From Blattabacterium sp. (Blatta orientalis) str. Tarazona (GTDB lineage: Bacteria > Bacteroidota > Bacteroidia > Flavobacteriales > Blattabacteriaceae), in the NCBI RefSeq assembly GCF_000334405.1, contig NC_020195.1, positions 372,001 to 436,000 on the forward strand: 64,000 nucleotides of DNA, written 5' to 3'. The notes beneath the pieces were generated by a model. That model had not been told where the DNA came from. It saw nothing but the letters and a program-made list of their open reading frames with translations, and did no database searches. Position numbers and translations under genes: made by a program. The number at the start of each line of letters is the position of its first letter. Within the stretch, counting starts at the first letter, position 1. Shown piece after piece: positions 34,635-44,407 of the stretch.

Positions 34635-35453
34635 ATGGGAATAAGTCCATGTTCTCCGATAGGAATATTTGATTCTGGAATCGGAGGACTCCTTATAGCC
34701 AAAGAAATTAAAAATTATATGCCTAATGAATGTATAATTTATTTTGGAGATACTAAAAACATGCCTTACGGAAATAAATCTAAAGAATTTATTAGAAATC
34801 ATTCTATGAAAATAGCATCTTTTCTTTATGAAAAAAAATGCAAAGCTATAGTAATAGCTTGTAATTCTATAGTATCTAATGCTTTAGATGTTATACAAAA
34901 AAAATTTTTGAAAAAAATATTAATATTCAATGTTATAGAACCTATAGTAAAAAATAAAGTGTTAATTTCTTCTAAAAGGATAGGGATTATGGCTACCCCT
35001 GCTACAATTCGTTCTAACTTTTATCAAAAAAACATTAAAAAATATTGCCCAAATTTAGATATTGTTCAAATATCTATGCCATTATTAGCTACAATCATTG
35101 AAAATGGATTTGAAAAAAAAAAGATAAATTATCTTATAAAAAACTATTTAAATCATTTTAAATCAATAGAAATAGATACGTTATTATTGGCTTGCACACA
35201 TTATTTATTTCTGAAAAAGGAAATAGATAATTTTTTCCGTGAAAAAGTTCGTATAATTGACATTCAAAAAATTGTAGTTCAGGAAATCAAAAAAAAATTA
35301 TATGAAAATAATTTATTATGCCTTCATTCAACATGGAATAATAATCCAATTTTTTATACATCTAGTTCTATTTCTCCGTTTTTTAACGAACAAATTAAAA
35401 TTCTTTTTGGAAAAGAAACACTTGTGAAGAGACATCTTTTTAATTTTTTCTAA
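34635..35453 (+). CDS. murI: Glutamate racemase
   Basis: Cofactor-independent racemase that makes D-glutamate for MurD. The 272-residue protein has GIFDSGIGGL with Asp13, catalytic C76 in IACNS and C187 in LLACTHY, plus GDTKNMPYGNKS, all in the expected order. Its 3' end overlaps maeB by 14 bases on the other strand. Together with murB and the dcw cluster it completes most of the cytoplasmic peptidoglycan branch visible in this window. Confidence 0.94.
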   Translation: MGISPCSPIGIFDSGIGGLLIAKEIKNYMPNECIIYFGDTKNMPYGNKSKEFIRNHSMKIASFLYEKKCKAIVIACNSIVSNALDVIQKKFLKKILIFNVIEPIVKNKVLISSKRIGIMATPATIRSNFYQKNIKKYCPNLDIVQISMPLLATIIENGFEKKKINYLIKNYLNHFKSIEIDTLLLACTHYLFLKKEIDNFFREKVRIIDIQKIVVQEIKKKLYENNLLCLHSTWNNNPIFYTSSSISPFFNEQIKILFGKETLVKRHLFNFF

Positions 35454-37719
35454 TTTGTGCATCTATTACGGATAAAGTGGCTAGATTCACTATTTCTTCT
35501 ATGTTTGATTGCATTTGCATAACGTGTGCTGGTTTTCGCATTCCTAGCATCACAGGACCAATGGTTTGAATATCCCCTAATCCTCTAATAAATTTATAAG
35601 TTAGATTTCCTGATTCTAGATTTGGAAAAATAAAAATATTTGCTCTTTTTTTAACAAGTTTTGAAAAAGGAAATTTACTGGCTAATAAAAATTCGTTCAA
35701 AGCGAAATCAGGTTGTAACTCCCCATCTACTATTAGATATGGATATTTTTTATGTAAAAAAGCAACAGTTTGGGATACTTTAGAAGAAGTTTTAGAATTT
35801 GATGAAAAATTTTGAAAGGATAACATGGCTATATGGGGCTCTATATCAAAACCTTTAACAACATGAGCCGCCATTAGAGCAATTCTAGCTAGTTCTTCAC
35901 TAGTTGGATTTGGAATGACAGCAGTATCTGCTAAAAATAAAGGACCACGTTTCGTTAACAAAATCATCATTCCTGCTGTTTTATGAACCGAATCAGCTCT
36001 ACCAATAACTTCTAACATAGGTCGTAAACTTAATGAAAAACTCCTGGAATATCCTGTAATCACTGCATCGGCTTCTCCTTGATCAACCATCATGGCTCCA
36101 AAATGGTCATTGGTTCGCATGCGAATTTTTGCATCGTATAGAGTTAATCCTTTTCTATTTCTTCTTTTCCAAAGAATGTTCGCGTAGAATTCTAATTTCT
36201 CTCTATTTTCTTCCTTTTCAGGATCTATAATAATTAATTCTACATCCAAATTATTTTCATGTATTAAACGTTTTATACGATCTTCATTTCCTAAAACAAT
36301 GGGAATAGAAACTATCCCTTCTTCACTTAAAATCTGAACGGATTTCAGAACGTCATATTCTTCTCCATTGCAAAAAACTACCTTTTTCGGATTTGTACGT
36401 GCTCTATTTTGAATCATTCTAAGCATTTTACTTTCGTATCCCATTCTGTCGAGCAATTTTTCTTTATAGATTTTCCAATCTAAAATAGGATTCCTCGCAA
36501 CTCCAGAATCCATAGCTGCTTTAGCTACAGCTGGCGCTACACGAGTAATCAGACGATTGTCAAAAGGTTTAGGAATAATATATTCTTTTCCAAAAAAAAT
36601 ATTTTTTTTATTATAAACAATATTTACTTGTTCTGGAACAGGTTCCTTTGCCAAGGAAGCAATAGCATGAACAGCTGCTAACTTCATTTCATCATTGATC
36701 ATACAAGCTTGTACATCCAAAGCTCCTCTAAAAATATAAGGAAATCCTAGTACATTATTCACCTGATTTGGATAATCACTTCTTCCAGTAGCTACAATAA
36801 CGTCTGGACGGATTTTTACGGCTAAGTTATAATCAATTTCAGGATCAGGATTTGCCATAGCAAACACAATCGGATCTTTAGCCATACTTTTTAACATTTT
36901 TGGAGTTAATATTCCCCCTATGGATAAACCTATAAAAACATCAGCGTTTTTAATAGCTTCTTCTAAATTTTGAATCCAAGAAGTGTTTACAGCAAATTCT
37001 TTTTTTTCTTGATTCAAGTCTGTTCGTGAAACATGTAACAATCCCTTGCTATCAAACATAAGAATATTTTCAGGTCCTACTCCAAGTTGTTTATAAGTCC
37101 TTGTACAAGAAATAGCTGCAGCCCCTGCTCCACTAACCACCATTTTTATGTCTTGAATATTTTTTCCAACATAAGTGATCGCATTAAGTAATGCAGCTCC
37201 TGAAATAATAGCCGTTCCATGTTGATCGTCATGCATAACTGGAATATTTAGTTCAGATTTTAACCTTCTTTCAATTTCAAATGCTTCTGGAGCTTTTATA
37301 TCTTCTAAATTGATTCCTCCAAAAGTTGGAGCTATAGCTTTTACCACATCTATGAATTTTTCTGGATCAGATTCATCAATTTCTATGTCAAATACATCAA
37401 TTCCAGAAAATATTTTAAATAAAAGTGATTTTCCTTCCATAACAGGTTTAGAAGCTAAAGCTCCTATATTTCCAAGACCGAGAACAGCGCTTCCATTAGT
37501 AATAACAGCTACAAGATTTCCTTTGGAGGTGTATTTATATACTTCTCTAGATGAATGAGCTATTTCTTTACAAGGCTCTGCAACTCCTGGTGAATACGCT
37601 AGGGATAAATCTCTTTGACTGCTATATTTTTTTGTGGGAGAAATCTGAATTTTTCCAGAAGGAAATTGACTATGATAGTTTAAAGATTCTTCACGAAGAC
37701 TATTTATGTTTTTTCTCAT
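35440..37719 (-). CDS. maeB: NADP-dependent malic enzyme with phosphotransacetylase-like domain (MaeB type)
   Basis: Oxidative decarboxylation of malate to pyruvate with NADPH. The 759-residue protein has an N-terminal malic domain (SLAYSPGVAEPCKEIA, NGSAVLGLGNIGALASKPVMEGK, FGGINLEDIKAPEAFEIE, HDDQHGTA), the NAD(P) domain with VVSGAGAAAISCTRTY, and a C-terminal Pta-like domain (from about residue 430) ending in IGPVMLGMRKPAHVMQM. This two-domain form is typical of Bacteroidota and proteobacteria; the C-terminal domain is regulatory rather than catalytic in studied examples. Convergent overlap with murI. Confidence 0.94.
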   Translation of the reverse strand: MRKNINSLREESLNYHSQFPSGKIQISPTKKYSSQRDLSLAYSPGVAEPCKEIAHSSREVYKYTSKGNLVAVITNGSAVLGLGNIGALASKPVMEGKSLLFKIFSGIDVFDIEIDESDPEKFIDVVKAIAPTFGGINLEDIKAPEAFEIERRLKSELNIPVMHDDQHGTAIISGAALLNAITYVGKNIQDIKMVVSGAGAAAISCTRTYKQLGVGPENILMFDSKGLLHVSRTDLNQEKKEFAVNTSWIQNLEEAIKNADVFIGLSIGGILTPKMLKSMAKDPIVFAMANPDPEIDYNLAVKIRPDVIVATGRSDYPNQVNNVLGFPYIFRGALDVQACMINDEMKLAAVHAIASLAKEPVPEQVNIVYNKKNIFFGKEYIIPKPFDNRLITRVAPAVAKAAMDSGVARNPILDWKIYKEKLLDRMGYESKMLRMIQNRARTNPKKVVFCNGEEYDVLKSVQILSEEGIVSIPIVLGNEDRIKRLIHENNLDVELIIIDPEKEENREKLEFYANILWKRRNRKGLTLYDAKIRMRTNDHFGAMMVDQGEADAVITGYSRSFSLSLRPMLEVIGRADSVHKTAGMMILLTKRGPLFLADTAVIPNPTSEELARIALMAAHVVKGFDIEPHIAMLSFQNFSSNSKTSSKVSQTVAFLHKKYPYLIVDGELQPDFALNEFLLASKFPFSKLVKKRANIFIFPNLESGNLTYKFIRGLGDIQTIGPVMLGMRKPAHVMQMQSNIEEIVNLATLSVIDAQIRKN

Positions 37720-37779
37720 TATGCTAAATATTAATAATTCTGAAAACAGATAAAAAAAGGTAGTACAAGTAAGTAAACA

Positions 37780-38232
37780 TTATGATAACCAAAATAAATC
37801 TTTCTCAAAAAAGAATCTTTTTTCACAAGATTTCCATCTAATTATAAGTTTGTAATGTCCTTTTTTCAAAAGGTTTTTTGGAATAAATAATATCTTACTT
37901 GAAGATTTCAACATCTTAAAAGACCTGGTCACATCTAAATCTTTAGACGAAGATCGGAATAAAGTAAAAAAACCATGAATATTATCTAAAATTGGTGGAA
38001 ATATAATTTTAATTCCAGAAGATAAGATGAAAATCTTAATTTTCTTAGGAAGTTTTAATACATTTTTCTTTTCATTTATAATTTCTTGATATTTCATTTC
38101 TTCTTCATAATACTTATCTGATACAAGTTGACTTCCTACATGAGGAAAAAAAAACGCAATATAAGTGATGAAAATTATAAAAGTAACCAAAGATAATACA
38201 ATTCCTGTTTCCCAACTGAATTTTATTTTCAT
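37780..38232 (-). CDS. fixH: FixH family protein (cbb3 oxidase assembly)
   Basis: A 150-residue protein with one N-terminal transmembrane helix (about residues 8-29, TGIVLSLVTFIIFITYIAFFF) and a periplasmic domain, starting MKIKFSWETGIVL and followed by YYEEEMKYQEIINEK, matching FixH/CcoH proteins that assist copper loading or stability of cbb3 oxidase. It follows ccoP directly in the oxidase cluster (74 bases). The usual ccoG between ccoP and fixH in free-living relatives is absent. Sequence identity in the periplasmic part is low, so position is part of the evidence. Confidence 0.8.
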   Translation of the reverse strand: MKIKFSWETGIVLSLVTFIIFITYIAFFFPHVGSQLVSDKYYEEEMKYQEIINEKKNVLKLPKKIKIFILSSGIKIIFPPILDNIHGFFTLFRSSSKDLDVTRSFKMLKSSSKILFIPKNLLKKGHYKLIIRWKSCEKRFFFEKDLFWLS

Positions 38233-38306
38233 AATCCAAACTTATAACGTTTTAAAAAAATACAAAAAACTAAAAATTAGGAATATTTAAAGTGAAAACC
38301 AATATT

Positions 38307-39185
38307 TCATTTGTCCCAATCTAGAATTTTTTTTCCTTGAGGAGCTTTATTTTTTATAGGCTTTTTTAGTTTTTTATTTATGAAATAAACATAACTAGAT
38401 ATTTTCTGGATATCATTTCCTTTAATTTCACCTGATTGACCAAAAGCACGCATAGTAGGATTATTCTTGCTTCCATACCATATAATAGAAAATATATTCT
38501 TAAATAAATTTTTTTCCATTATGTTTATCCAGTAATTATCTGTTAAATTAGGACCTATGTTACCACTTCCATCCGATTGATGACAAGTAGCGCAATTTTC
38601 TTCAAAAAGGGTTTTCCCGCTATCAATAAATTTTTGATCAAAAAAAGCATTTTCTACAGTTACTTGTGGCGTATTTTTTTCAAAAATTTCTATTTCTTTC
38701 AGTTGATTCTGATAAGCTACTTCATATTCTTTATAAGGATTAGAAAAATCCGTGAATAAACAGGAAAAAAAATAAATTGTAGAAAAAACGATCGTAAGAT
38801 AAAAAAGATGAACCCACCACATTGGCAATTTATTGTCTAATTCAAAAATTCCATCAAATCCATGATCTATTTTTTTTACCTCTTGACTCTTTTTTTTAGG
38901 ATCATGAAATATAAATTTATAGAGTCTATAAAAATAATTTCCTTCATTTTCTTCAAAAATTTTTCGTCTTTCTTCTTCTGTAAGAAATTTTAGTTTTCTA
39001 CGATAGATTAAATTATCAATAGAATCTAAAATCAACAATAATATCGTTATAACAACAAAAAAGGATATAGTAACTGGATGAACTATGTAAGTTCGATTAT
39101 TAAAACCTAAAAAAACATAGAACATAAACATTATAACGGATAAAACAGAAGGAATCATAATAAAAAAAGGAATTTTTGATCTCAT
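38307..39185 (-). CDS. ccoP: cbb3-type cytochrome c oxidase diheme-type subunit CcoP, single heme site seen
   Basis: Membrane-anchored c-type cytochrome that feeds electrons to CcoN. The 292-residue protein has two N-terminal transmembrane segments (about 7-27 and 36-55), a third at about 124-143, and a cytochrome c domain with the heme motif C198-ATC-H202 (ENCATCHQSDGSGNIGPNLTD) and the methionine ligand region in MRAFGQSG. Only one CxxCH is found, whereas proteobacterial CcoP has two. It overlaps ccoQ by four bases. Confidence 0.9.
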   Translation of the reverse strand: MRSKIPFFIMIPSVLSVIMFMFYVFLGFNNRTYIVHPVTISFFVVITILLLILDSIDNLIYRRKLKFLTEEERRKIFEENEGNYFYRLYKFIFHDPKKKSQEVKKIDHGFDGIFELDNKLPMWWVHLFYLTIVFSTIYFFSCLFTDFSNPYKEYEVAYQNQLKEIEIFEKNTPQVTVENAFFDQKFIDSGKTLFEENCATCHQSDGSGNIGPNLTDNYWINIMEKNLFKNIFSIIWYGSKNNPTMRAFGQSGEIKGNDIQKISSYVYFINKKLKKPIKNKAPQGKKILDWDK

Positions 39186-39373
39186 ATAGACTCCTGTTTC
39201 TTATCTTTATTTTCTAAAGGAAGTAGACTTATTTTTTGATAATATTTCTTAGATTTTGAAAAAATAAAAAATAAAATGAAAAAAAAAGCAAATAAGAATA
39301 AAATTAACATAATGGATTGAAATATTCCAATAGATTTTTCTGTTGAAAAATATTTTTTTAAAAAGTTTGTCAT
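39182..39373 (-). CDS. ccoQ: Small cbb3 oxidase subunit CcoQ
   Basis: A 63-residue single-span protein (about residues 17-38, hydrophobic and Phe-rich) between the CcoNO and CcoP genes, overlapping ccoP by four bases and following ccoNO by seven. This is the CcoQ/FixQ position and size; the sequence itself is too short for motif proof. It stabilises the oxidase complex in studied systems. Confidence 0.75.
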   Translation of the reverse strand: MTNFLKKYFSTEKSIGIFQSIMLILFLFAFFFILFFIFSKSKKYYQKISLLPLENKDKKQESI

Positions 39374-39380
39374 TAATTTT

Positions 39381-41576
39381 TCAAGATTTAATATCTGTCC
39401 CTAAACGTTGTAAATAAGCAATAAGTGCTATTATCTCTCTTTTTTCCAAAGGAATAAATTTATCTTTTTCTTTTTCTTTCTGTCTTTCTATTTCTTTTTT
39501 TAAACTTGGGTATTCCTTATAAATATCAGATACAATTTTATGAGCTTGAATATCCATATCTTTATGCATGTTTTTTATGTATTCCAAAGTATATGGAACC
39601 CCTAACTTAACCATAGCTTTTATTTTTTTTTCTGTATTTGATCGGTCTAATTTGTTATAAATTAGCCAAGGGTATCTAGGCATAATAGACCCTGGAGATG
39701 TAGAACGAGGATTGTCCATATGGTTGAAATGCCAAGAATTAGGATTTTTTCCTCCCTCTCTAGCTAGATCAGGTCCAGTACGTTTAGAGCCCCATAGAAA
39801 TGGATGATCGTATACAAATTCTCCAGCTTTTGAATATTCTCCATAACGAACGACTTCATCTCGAAAAGGACGAACTTGTGCACTATGACAAGCATTACAA
39901 CCTTCTCTTACAAATAAATCTCTACCTTCTAATTCAAGAGCTTTATAAGGCTTAACACTAGAAATAGTAGGAACGTTGGATTTTATCACTAAAGTAGGAA
40001 TTATTTCTATAAATCCTCCAATAGCAACTGCGATGAAGGAAAGAATAGTAAATTGTATGGGTTTTTGTTCTAACCAACTATGAAATTTTTCTTTTTTTTC
40101 TATTTTTTTATCGGAAAAAAGTACCCCTTGAAAAGCCTCATCATTAACAAAATATCCTTTTTTTATCGTCTTATATAGATTATAAATCATCATAATAAAA
40201 CCTATAAAATAGATCATCCCGCCAATAAATCTTATTTTATAAAAAGGAATAATTGATATAACTGTATCCAAAAAGTTTTTATATGCTAAAGTTCCATCAG
40301 GATTAAATTTTTTCCACATTTCAGCTTGTAAAACGGATCCAAAATACAGGGGAAAAATATATAATATGATTCCCAACATTCCTAACCAAAAATGAATATT
40401 GGCTAATGATATAGAATATAGTTTTGTATTCCACAATTTTTGTGTCAACCAATAAATTATTCCAAAAGCCATGAATCCATTCCAACCTAAAGTTCCTAAA
40501 TGAACATGAGCAATGATCCAGTCTGTAAAATGTCCAATGGAATTTAAGGTCTTAGTAGCTAACATGGGCCCTTCAAAAGTAGCCATCCCATAACAAATAA
40601 TGCCTACTAAAAAAAATTTTAAAACAGGATCTCTTTTCACTTTTTTCCAATCTCCTCTTAAAGTAAGTAATCCATTTAACATCCCACCCCAAGAAGGAGC
40701 AATGAGCATAATAGAAAAAATAGTCCCCAACATTTGAGCCCAATTAGGAAGAGATGTATACATGAGATGATGTGGCCCAGCCCATATATAGATAAATATT
40801 AAGGACCAAAAATGAATAATAGAAAGTTTGTAGGAAAAAATAGGTTGATTAGAAGCTTTTGGAACAAAATAATACATTAATCCAAGTATAGGGGTAGTTA
40901 AAATAAATGCTACAGCATTATGTCCATACCACCATTGCATTAAAGCATCCTGAACTCCTGCATATATAGAATAACTTTTGAAAGAAAGAAGATCAATAGG
41001 TAATTCAAGATTATTAAATAGGTGCAACATAGCTACAGCAACCCAGGTCCCCAAAAAAAACCAAATGCTTACATATAGATGCTGGATTTTTCTTTTTAAA
41101 ATACTTCCTATCATATTTATTCCATAAATAATCCAAATACAAAAAATCCATATATCTATAGGCCATTCATGTTCAGCGTATTCTTTACTAGTATTTATTC
41201 CAAACAAGAAAGTAATCCAAGTGAAAAAAATGAAGAGTTGCCATCCCCAAAAATGAATCCAACTAAGAAGATCACTGAAAATTCTTGTTTTCAGTAGACG
41301 TTGTAAAGAATAATAAGAACCTGTAAAAATCACATTTCCTACAAAAGCAAATACAGCCGTATTAGTATGTAACATTCTCCAACGACCAAACCCTATGACT
41401 CCTTGAGAATTTTTTAATTTGCTTCCCAATAAAAATTCTGGAAGTTCCGGATAAAATAAAAGAAGTGCAATGAACAAACCTGCAAAAAATCCAACAATAG
41501 CCCAAAATACTGTAGCATATAGGAAAGCTTTTACAATACGATTGTTGTAATAGTTCGTTTCTATTTTCATAATCAT
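39381..41576 (-). CDS. ccoNO: Fused cbb3 cytochrome c oxidase subunits I and II (CcoN-CcoO)
   Basis: Terminal oxidase for low-oxygen respiration. In the 731-residue protein the first ~470 residues are CcoN with about 12 transmembrane helices and heme/copper histidines (RMLHTNTAVFAFVGN, WWYGHNAVAFILT, WAGPHHLMYTSLPNWAQ, HVHLGTLGWNGFMAFG). A linker leads to a CcoO-like domain with one transmembrane helix and the heme motif GCNACHSAQVRPFRDEV, then HMDNPRSTSPGSIMPRYPWL. The CcoN-CcoO fusion is a Bacteroidota trait. All heme ligands appear to be present. Located in ccoS-ccoNO-ccoQ-ccoP order. Confidence 0.94.
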   Translation of the reverse strand: MIMKIETNYYNNRIVKAFLYATVFWAIVGFFAGLFIALLLFYPELPEFLLGSKLKNSQGVIGFGRWRMLHTNTAVFAFVGNVIFTGSYYSLQRLLKTRIFSDLLSWIHFWGWQLFIFFTWITFLFGINTSKEYAEHEWPIDIWIFCIWIIYGINMIGSILKRKIQHLYVSIWFFLGTWVAVAMLHLFNNLELPIDLLSFKSYSIYAGVQDALMQWWYGHNAVAFILTTPILGLMYYFVPKASNQPIFSYKLSIIHFWSLIFIYIWAGPHHLMYTSLPNWAQMLGTIFSIMLIAPSWGGMLNGLLTLRGDWKKVKRDPVLKFFLVGIICYGMATFEGPMLATKTLNSIGHFTDWIIAHVHLGTLGWNGFMAFGIIYWLTQKLWNTKLYSISLANIHFWLGMLGIILYIFPLYFGSVLQAEMWKKFNPDGTLAYKNFLDTVISIIPFYKIRFIGGMIYFIGFIMMIYNLYKTIKKGYFVNDEAFQGVLFSDKKIEKKEKFHSWLEQKPIQFTILSFIAVAIGGFIEIIPTLVIKSNVPTISSVKPYKALELEGRDLFVREGCNACHSAQVRPFRDEVVRYGEYSKAGEFVYDHPFLWGSKRTGPDLAREGGKNPNSWHFNHMDNPRSTSPGSIMPRYPWLIYNKLDRSNTEKKIKAMVKLGVPYTLEYIKNMHKDMDIQAHKIVSDIYKEYPSLKKEIERQKEKEKDKFIPLEKREIIALIAYLQRLGTDIKS

Positions 41577-41591
41577 AATAATATAGAATTA

Positions 41592-41747
41592 TTATTTTTT
41601 TTCTTTATAAGTATCATCTATTAAAATTCTAATTCTAGGAGATTCATAATCATCAAACTGACCAGAATAAAGACTTATTAAAAAAATTATAAGAAAAATT
41701 CCTCCTAAAAAAAGACTAGACAATATCATAATAATTAATATATCCAT
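41592..41747 (-). CDS. ccoS: cbb3 oxidase assembly protein CcoS
   Basis: A 51-residue single-span protein (MDILIIMILSSLFLGG then FLISLYSGQFDDYESPRIRI) whose SGQFDDYESPxxRI block after the helix is the CcoS signature. CcoS is required for cofactor insertion into the oxidase in studied bacteria. It lies in the short gap between ccoI and ccoNO on the minus strand, in the expected cluster order. An intact frame of 52 codons supports it as a real gene. Confidence 0.88.
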   Translation of the reverse strand: MDILIIMILSSLFLGGIFLIIFLISLYSGQFDDYESPRIRILIDDTYKEKK

Positions 41748-41781
41748 ATAACACAAATAAAAAAGTTTTATTTTATATCAG

Positions 41782-43995
41782 CTAAGATAGAAATCTACGC
41801 GAAACCATCCAAGTAGATAAGATGGAAAAGATAATAACTGATAAAGAACTTAAAGGCATTAAAATAGCAGCGATGAAAGGTTTTAAATGACCGGTAACCG
41901 CAAAGATGATTCCTATGCTATTGTAAAACAAACTAATCATAAAGTTAACAATTACTAATCTAGTAGCTATTTTTGATATTTTTAAAAACAAAAAAATTTT
42001 ATCCAAATAATTGGATTGAATAAAAGCATCACAACTAGGAAAAAAATTGCTTGGATTTTCTGAAATAGCAACGCCCACTTCACTTTGATTTAATGCAGCA
42101 TAATCATTGATTCCGTCTCCAATCATCATTACCTGTTTTCCATTTCTTTGGATTTTTTTTACATAATTAAATTTTTCTTCTGGACTTTGATTAAAAAGAA
42201 TTTTACTGGATTTTTGCAAAATAGATTCTAAATATTTTTTTTCTAATTCATTATTATCTCCGGATAAAATAACAATTTCATATTTTTTCAGATTTTTGAA
42301 AATCTTTTTTATTCCCTTACGATAAAAGTTTCTAAATAAAAAATAACCGAAAAATTTTTCGTTTATAGAAACAACCACTGTTGTCTCTTTACAATTGTTT
42401 ATTGTGATCCCTAAATATTTTTGGGATCCAATTTTTACTGAAACATTTTGAATGACCCCTTGCATTCCCTGACCTATAATTTCCTGAAAATTATTTACAG
42501 AGTAATATTCTTTTATAGATAACTCTGTAAAAATTTTTTTACTTAAAGGATGATTTGAATTTCTTAATAAAGAGGCTATAATTTTTTTTTCTTTATGTCT
42601 AAGCTTTTTTCCGATAAAAAAAACTTTTTCTTTATTAGGATCCGTAATAGTTCCTGTTTTGTCAAAAATTAAAGTACTTATTGTAGAAATTCTTTCCATG
42701 GTAAAAATATCTTTTACATAAAATCCCTTTTTAGAAAAAAATCGGATAATGTTTCCAAAAATCAATGGACTTGAAAGAACTAAAGCACAAGGACAAGTGA
42801 TAATCAATACGGAAAAAGTAGTTTGAAAAACTTTTGATACATTAATAAAAGACCAATATATTCCTGTTATGATAGAAATAATTAAAATAATAGGAGTGAA
42901 ATATTGGCTAAATCTATTAGATATGGAATTTAGATGAAGTAATTTTTTATGATGGAATTTTTTTTTGTTCCATAATAAACTCAAATAACTTTGATCTATA
43001 TTTTTAATTATTTTTAAATAAATAATCTCTCCTTTTTGTTTAGATCCAGCATAAATGCGTTCTCCAATTTTTTTATTAATTAAATGAGATTCTCCTGTGA
43101 TAAAACTATTATCTAATGAAGCTATTCCTTTTATTAGAATAGAATCTGCAGGAATAATTTCTTCGTTTCGGATTGCAATGACATCCCCTTTTTTTAAAGA
43201 GGATAGTAAAATTTTTTCTTCTTTATTATTGCAAATTCTTGATACGTAAATAGGATAAAAAGATTTGTAATTTTTGTCAAAAGATAGAATTTTTCTATGA
43301 GTATGAATTTGAAACATTCTACTAAGAAGTAAAAAAAAAGAAAAACCAGCAAGACTATCAAAATATCCAGATCCTAGATCTAAAAAAACTTCATAACAAC
43401 TCCATAAAAAAAGAACTACTATTCCTATAGTAATAGGGATATCCATATTAAAGATGTGTTTTTTTAATCCTAAAAGAGCATATTTTACATGATCCATAAG
43501 AGAAAATAAAACTACCGGAAAAGAAAGAATTCCCATTAAATAACGGAAAAAATTACGGTTTTCTAAAAACCATATATCTTCATAAGCTCCTACATATTCT
43601 GGAAGAGCTAAAAGCATAATGTTTCCAAAACAAAAAAAAGAAACAGCTAATTTCCCTATCAATTTTCTGTCAAATATTTTTTTCTGGTTATCTTCGATAG
43701 ATTCAGAATTGATAGATGGTTTATAACCAATTTTTTCAAGGAAAACAGCTAATTCGCTTAATTTCAGTCTTTTATTTTTGAATATTATTCCAACTTTTTT
43801 ATTAGAAAAATCTACAGTAGATTCAAGAATATATTTATGATGATTAGATAGATTTTCCAAAACAGAAATACACGAACTACAATAAATGGAAGGGATGAAA
43901 AAACGAACAGAAGTAATATTTTTATCTTTAAAGTCAATTATTTTTTCTTCTATTTTTTCATCATCAAGAAAATAAAAATTTTCCGTTTTTTTCAT
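41782..43995 (-). CDS. ccoI: Heavy-metal P-type ATPase CcoI/FixI (copper export for oxidase assembly)
   Basis: P1B-ATPase of 737 residues. Order: heavy-metal-associated domain with C39-SS-C42, eight transmembrane segments, actuator FITGESHLI (near 298-306), CPC 401-403 in the sixth span, phosphorylation site D445-KTGT, and MIGDGINDYAAL near the C-terminus. It supplies copper to the cbb3 oxidase of the same cluster. Free-living relatives start about 60 residues earlier with a zinc-ribbon (CYHCG-type) domain. Here the gene begins just after gcvH and that domain is gone. All catalytic motifs of the ATPase are intact. Confidence 0.92.
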   Translation of the reverse strand: MKKTENFYFLDDEKIEEKIIDFKDKNITSVRFFIPSIYCSSCISVLENLSNHHKYILESTVDFSNKKVGIIFKNKRLKLSELAVFLEKIGYKPSINSESIEDNQKKIFDRKLIGKLAVSFFCFGNIMLLALPEYVGAYEDIWFLENRNFFRYLMGILSFPVVLFSLMDHVKYALLGLKKHIFNMDIPITIGIVVLFLWSCYEVFLDLGSGYFDSLAGFSFFLLLSRMFQIHTHRKILSFDKNYKSFYPIYVSRICNNKEEKILLSSLKKGDVIAIRNEEIIPADSILIKGIASLDNSFITGESHLINKKIGERIYAGSKQKGEIIYLKIIKNIDQSYLSLLWNKKKFHHKKLLHLNSISNRFSQYFTPIILIISIITGIYWSFINVSKVFQTTFSVLIITCPCALVLSSPLIFGNIIRFFSKKGFYVKDIFTMERISTISTLIFDKTGTITDPNKEKVFFIGKKLRHKEKKIIASLLRNSNHPLSKKIFTELSIKEYYSVNNFQEIIGQGMQGVIQNVSVKIGSQKYLGITINNCKETTVVVSINEKFFGYFLFRNFYRKGIKKIFKNLKKYEIVILSGDNNELEKKYLESILQKSSKILFNQSPEEKFNYVKKIQRNGKQVMMIGDGINDYAALNQSEVGVAISENPSNFFPSCDAFIQSNYLDKIFLFLKISKIATRLVIVNFMISLFYNSIGIIFAVTGHLKPFIAAILMPLSSLSVIIFSILSTWMVSRRFLS

Positions 43996-44006
43996 TAAGA
44001 AATTAT

Positions 44007-44396
44007 TTATTCTCCTATATATTTTTTGTATTCTTCGAAAGACATTAACCGATCATATTCTTTCTTATCCAAAATTTTTATTTGAAGAATCCAGCCTTCT
44101 TCATAAGGATTTTTATTTATATGCTCTGGTTTTGAGAATAAAACTTTATTAATTTCTAGTATTTTTCCGGAAACAGGCATAAATAAATCTGACACTGTTT
44201 TAACAGCTTCTATGGTTCCAAAAACCTTTCCTTCTTGAATTTCCGTTCCTACAACAGTCTCATCTATATCTAGGTAGATAATATCTCCTAATTCCTTTTG
44301 GGCAAAATGAGTAATTCCAATATAGGTTTTTTCTTTATTAACCTCTAAGCCTATCCATTCATGATTTTTGCTATACTTTAAATTATTAGGATTCAT
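44007..44396 (-). CDS. gcvH: Glycine cleavage system H protein
   Basis: Lipoyl carrier protein that shuttles the aminomethyl group in glycine cleavage. The 129-residue protein has the lipoylation site K66 in TIEAVKTVSDLFMPVSGKILEIN, together with HEWIGLEVNKEKTYIGITHFAQKELGDIIYLDI. Length and motif are normal. The P and T proteins are not in this window. It sits between the decayed glucosaminidase and ccoI on the minus strand, 11 bases from ccoI. Confidence 0.94.
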   Translation of the reverse strand: MNPNNLKYSKNHEWIGLEVNKEKTYIGITHFAQKELGDIIYLDIDETVVGTEIQEGKVFGTIEAVKTVSDLFMPVSGKILEINKVLFSKPEHINKNPYEEGWILQIKILDKKEYDRLMSFEEYKKYIGE

Positions 44397-44407
44397 TTTT
44401 AATGATT

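Noticed and set aside
43321..43345. Long A runs inside intact genes as further slippage sites
   Set aside because: Many genes (ccoI, ftsA, maeB and others) contain runs of seven to nine As in frame; without a frame change they are not evidence of anything.
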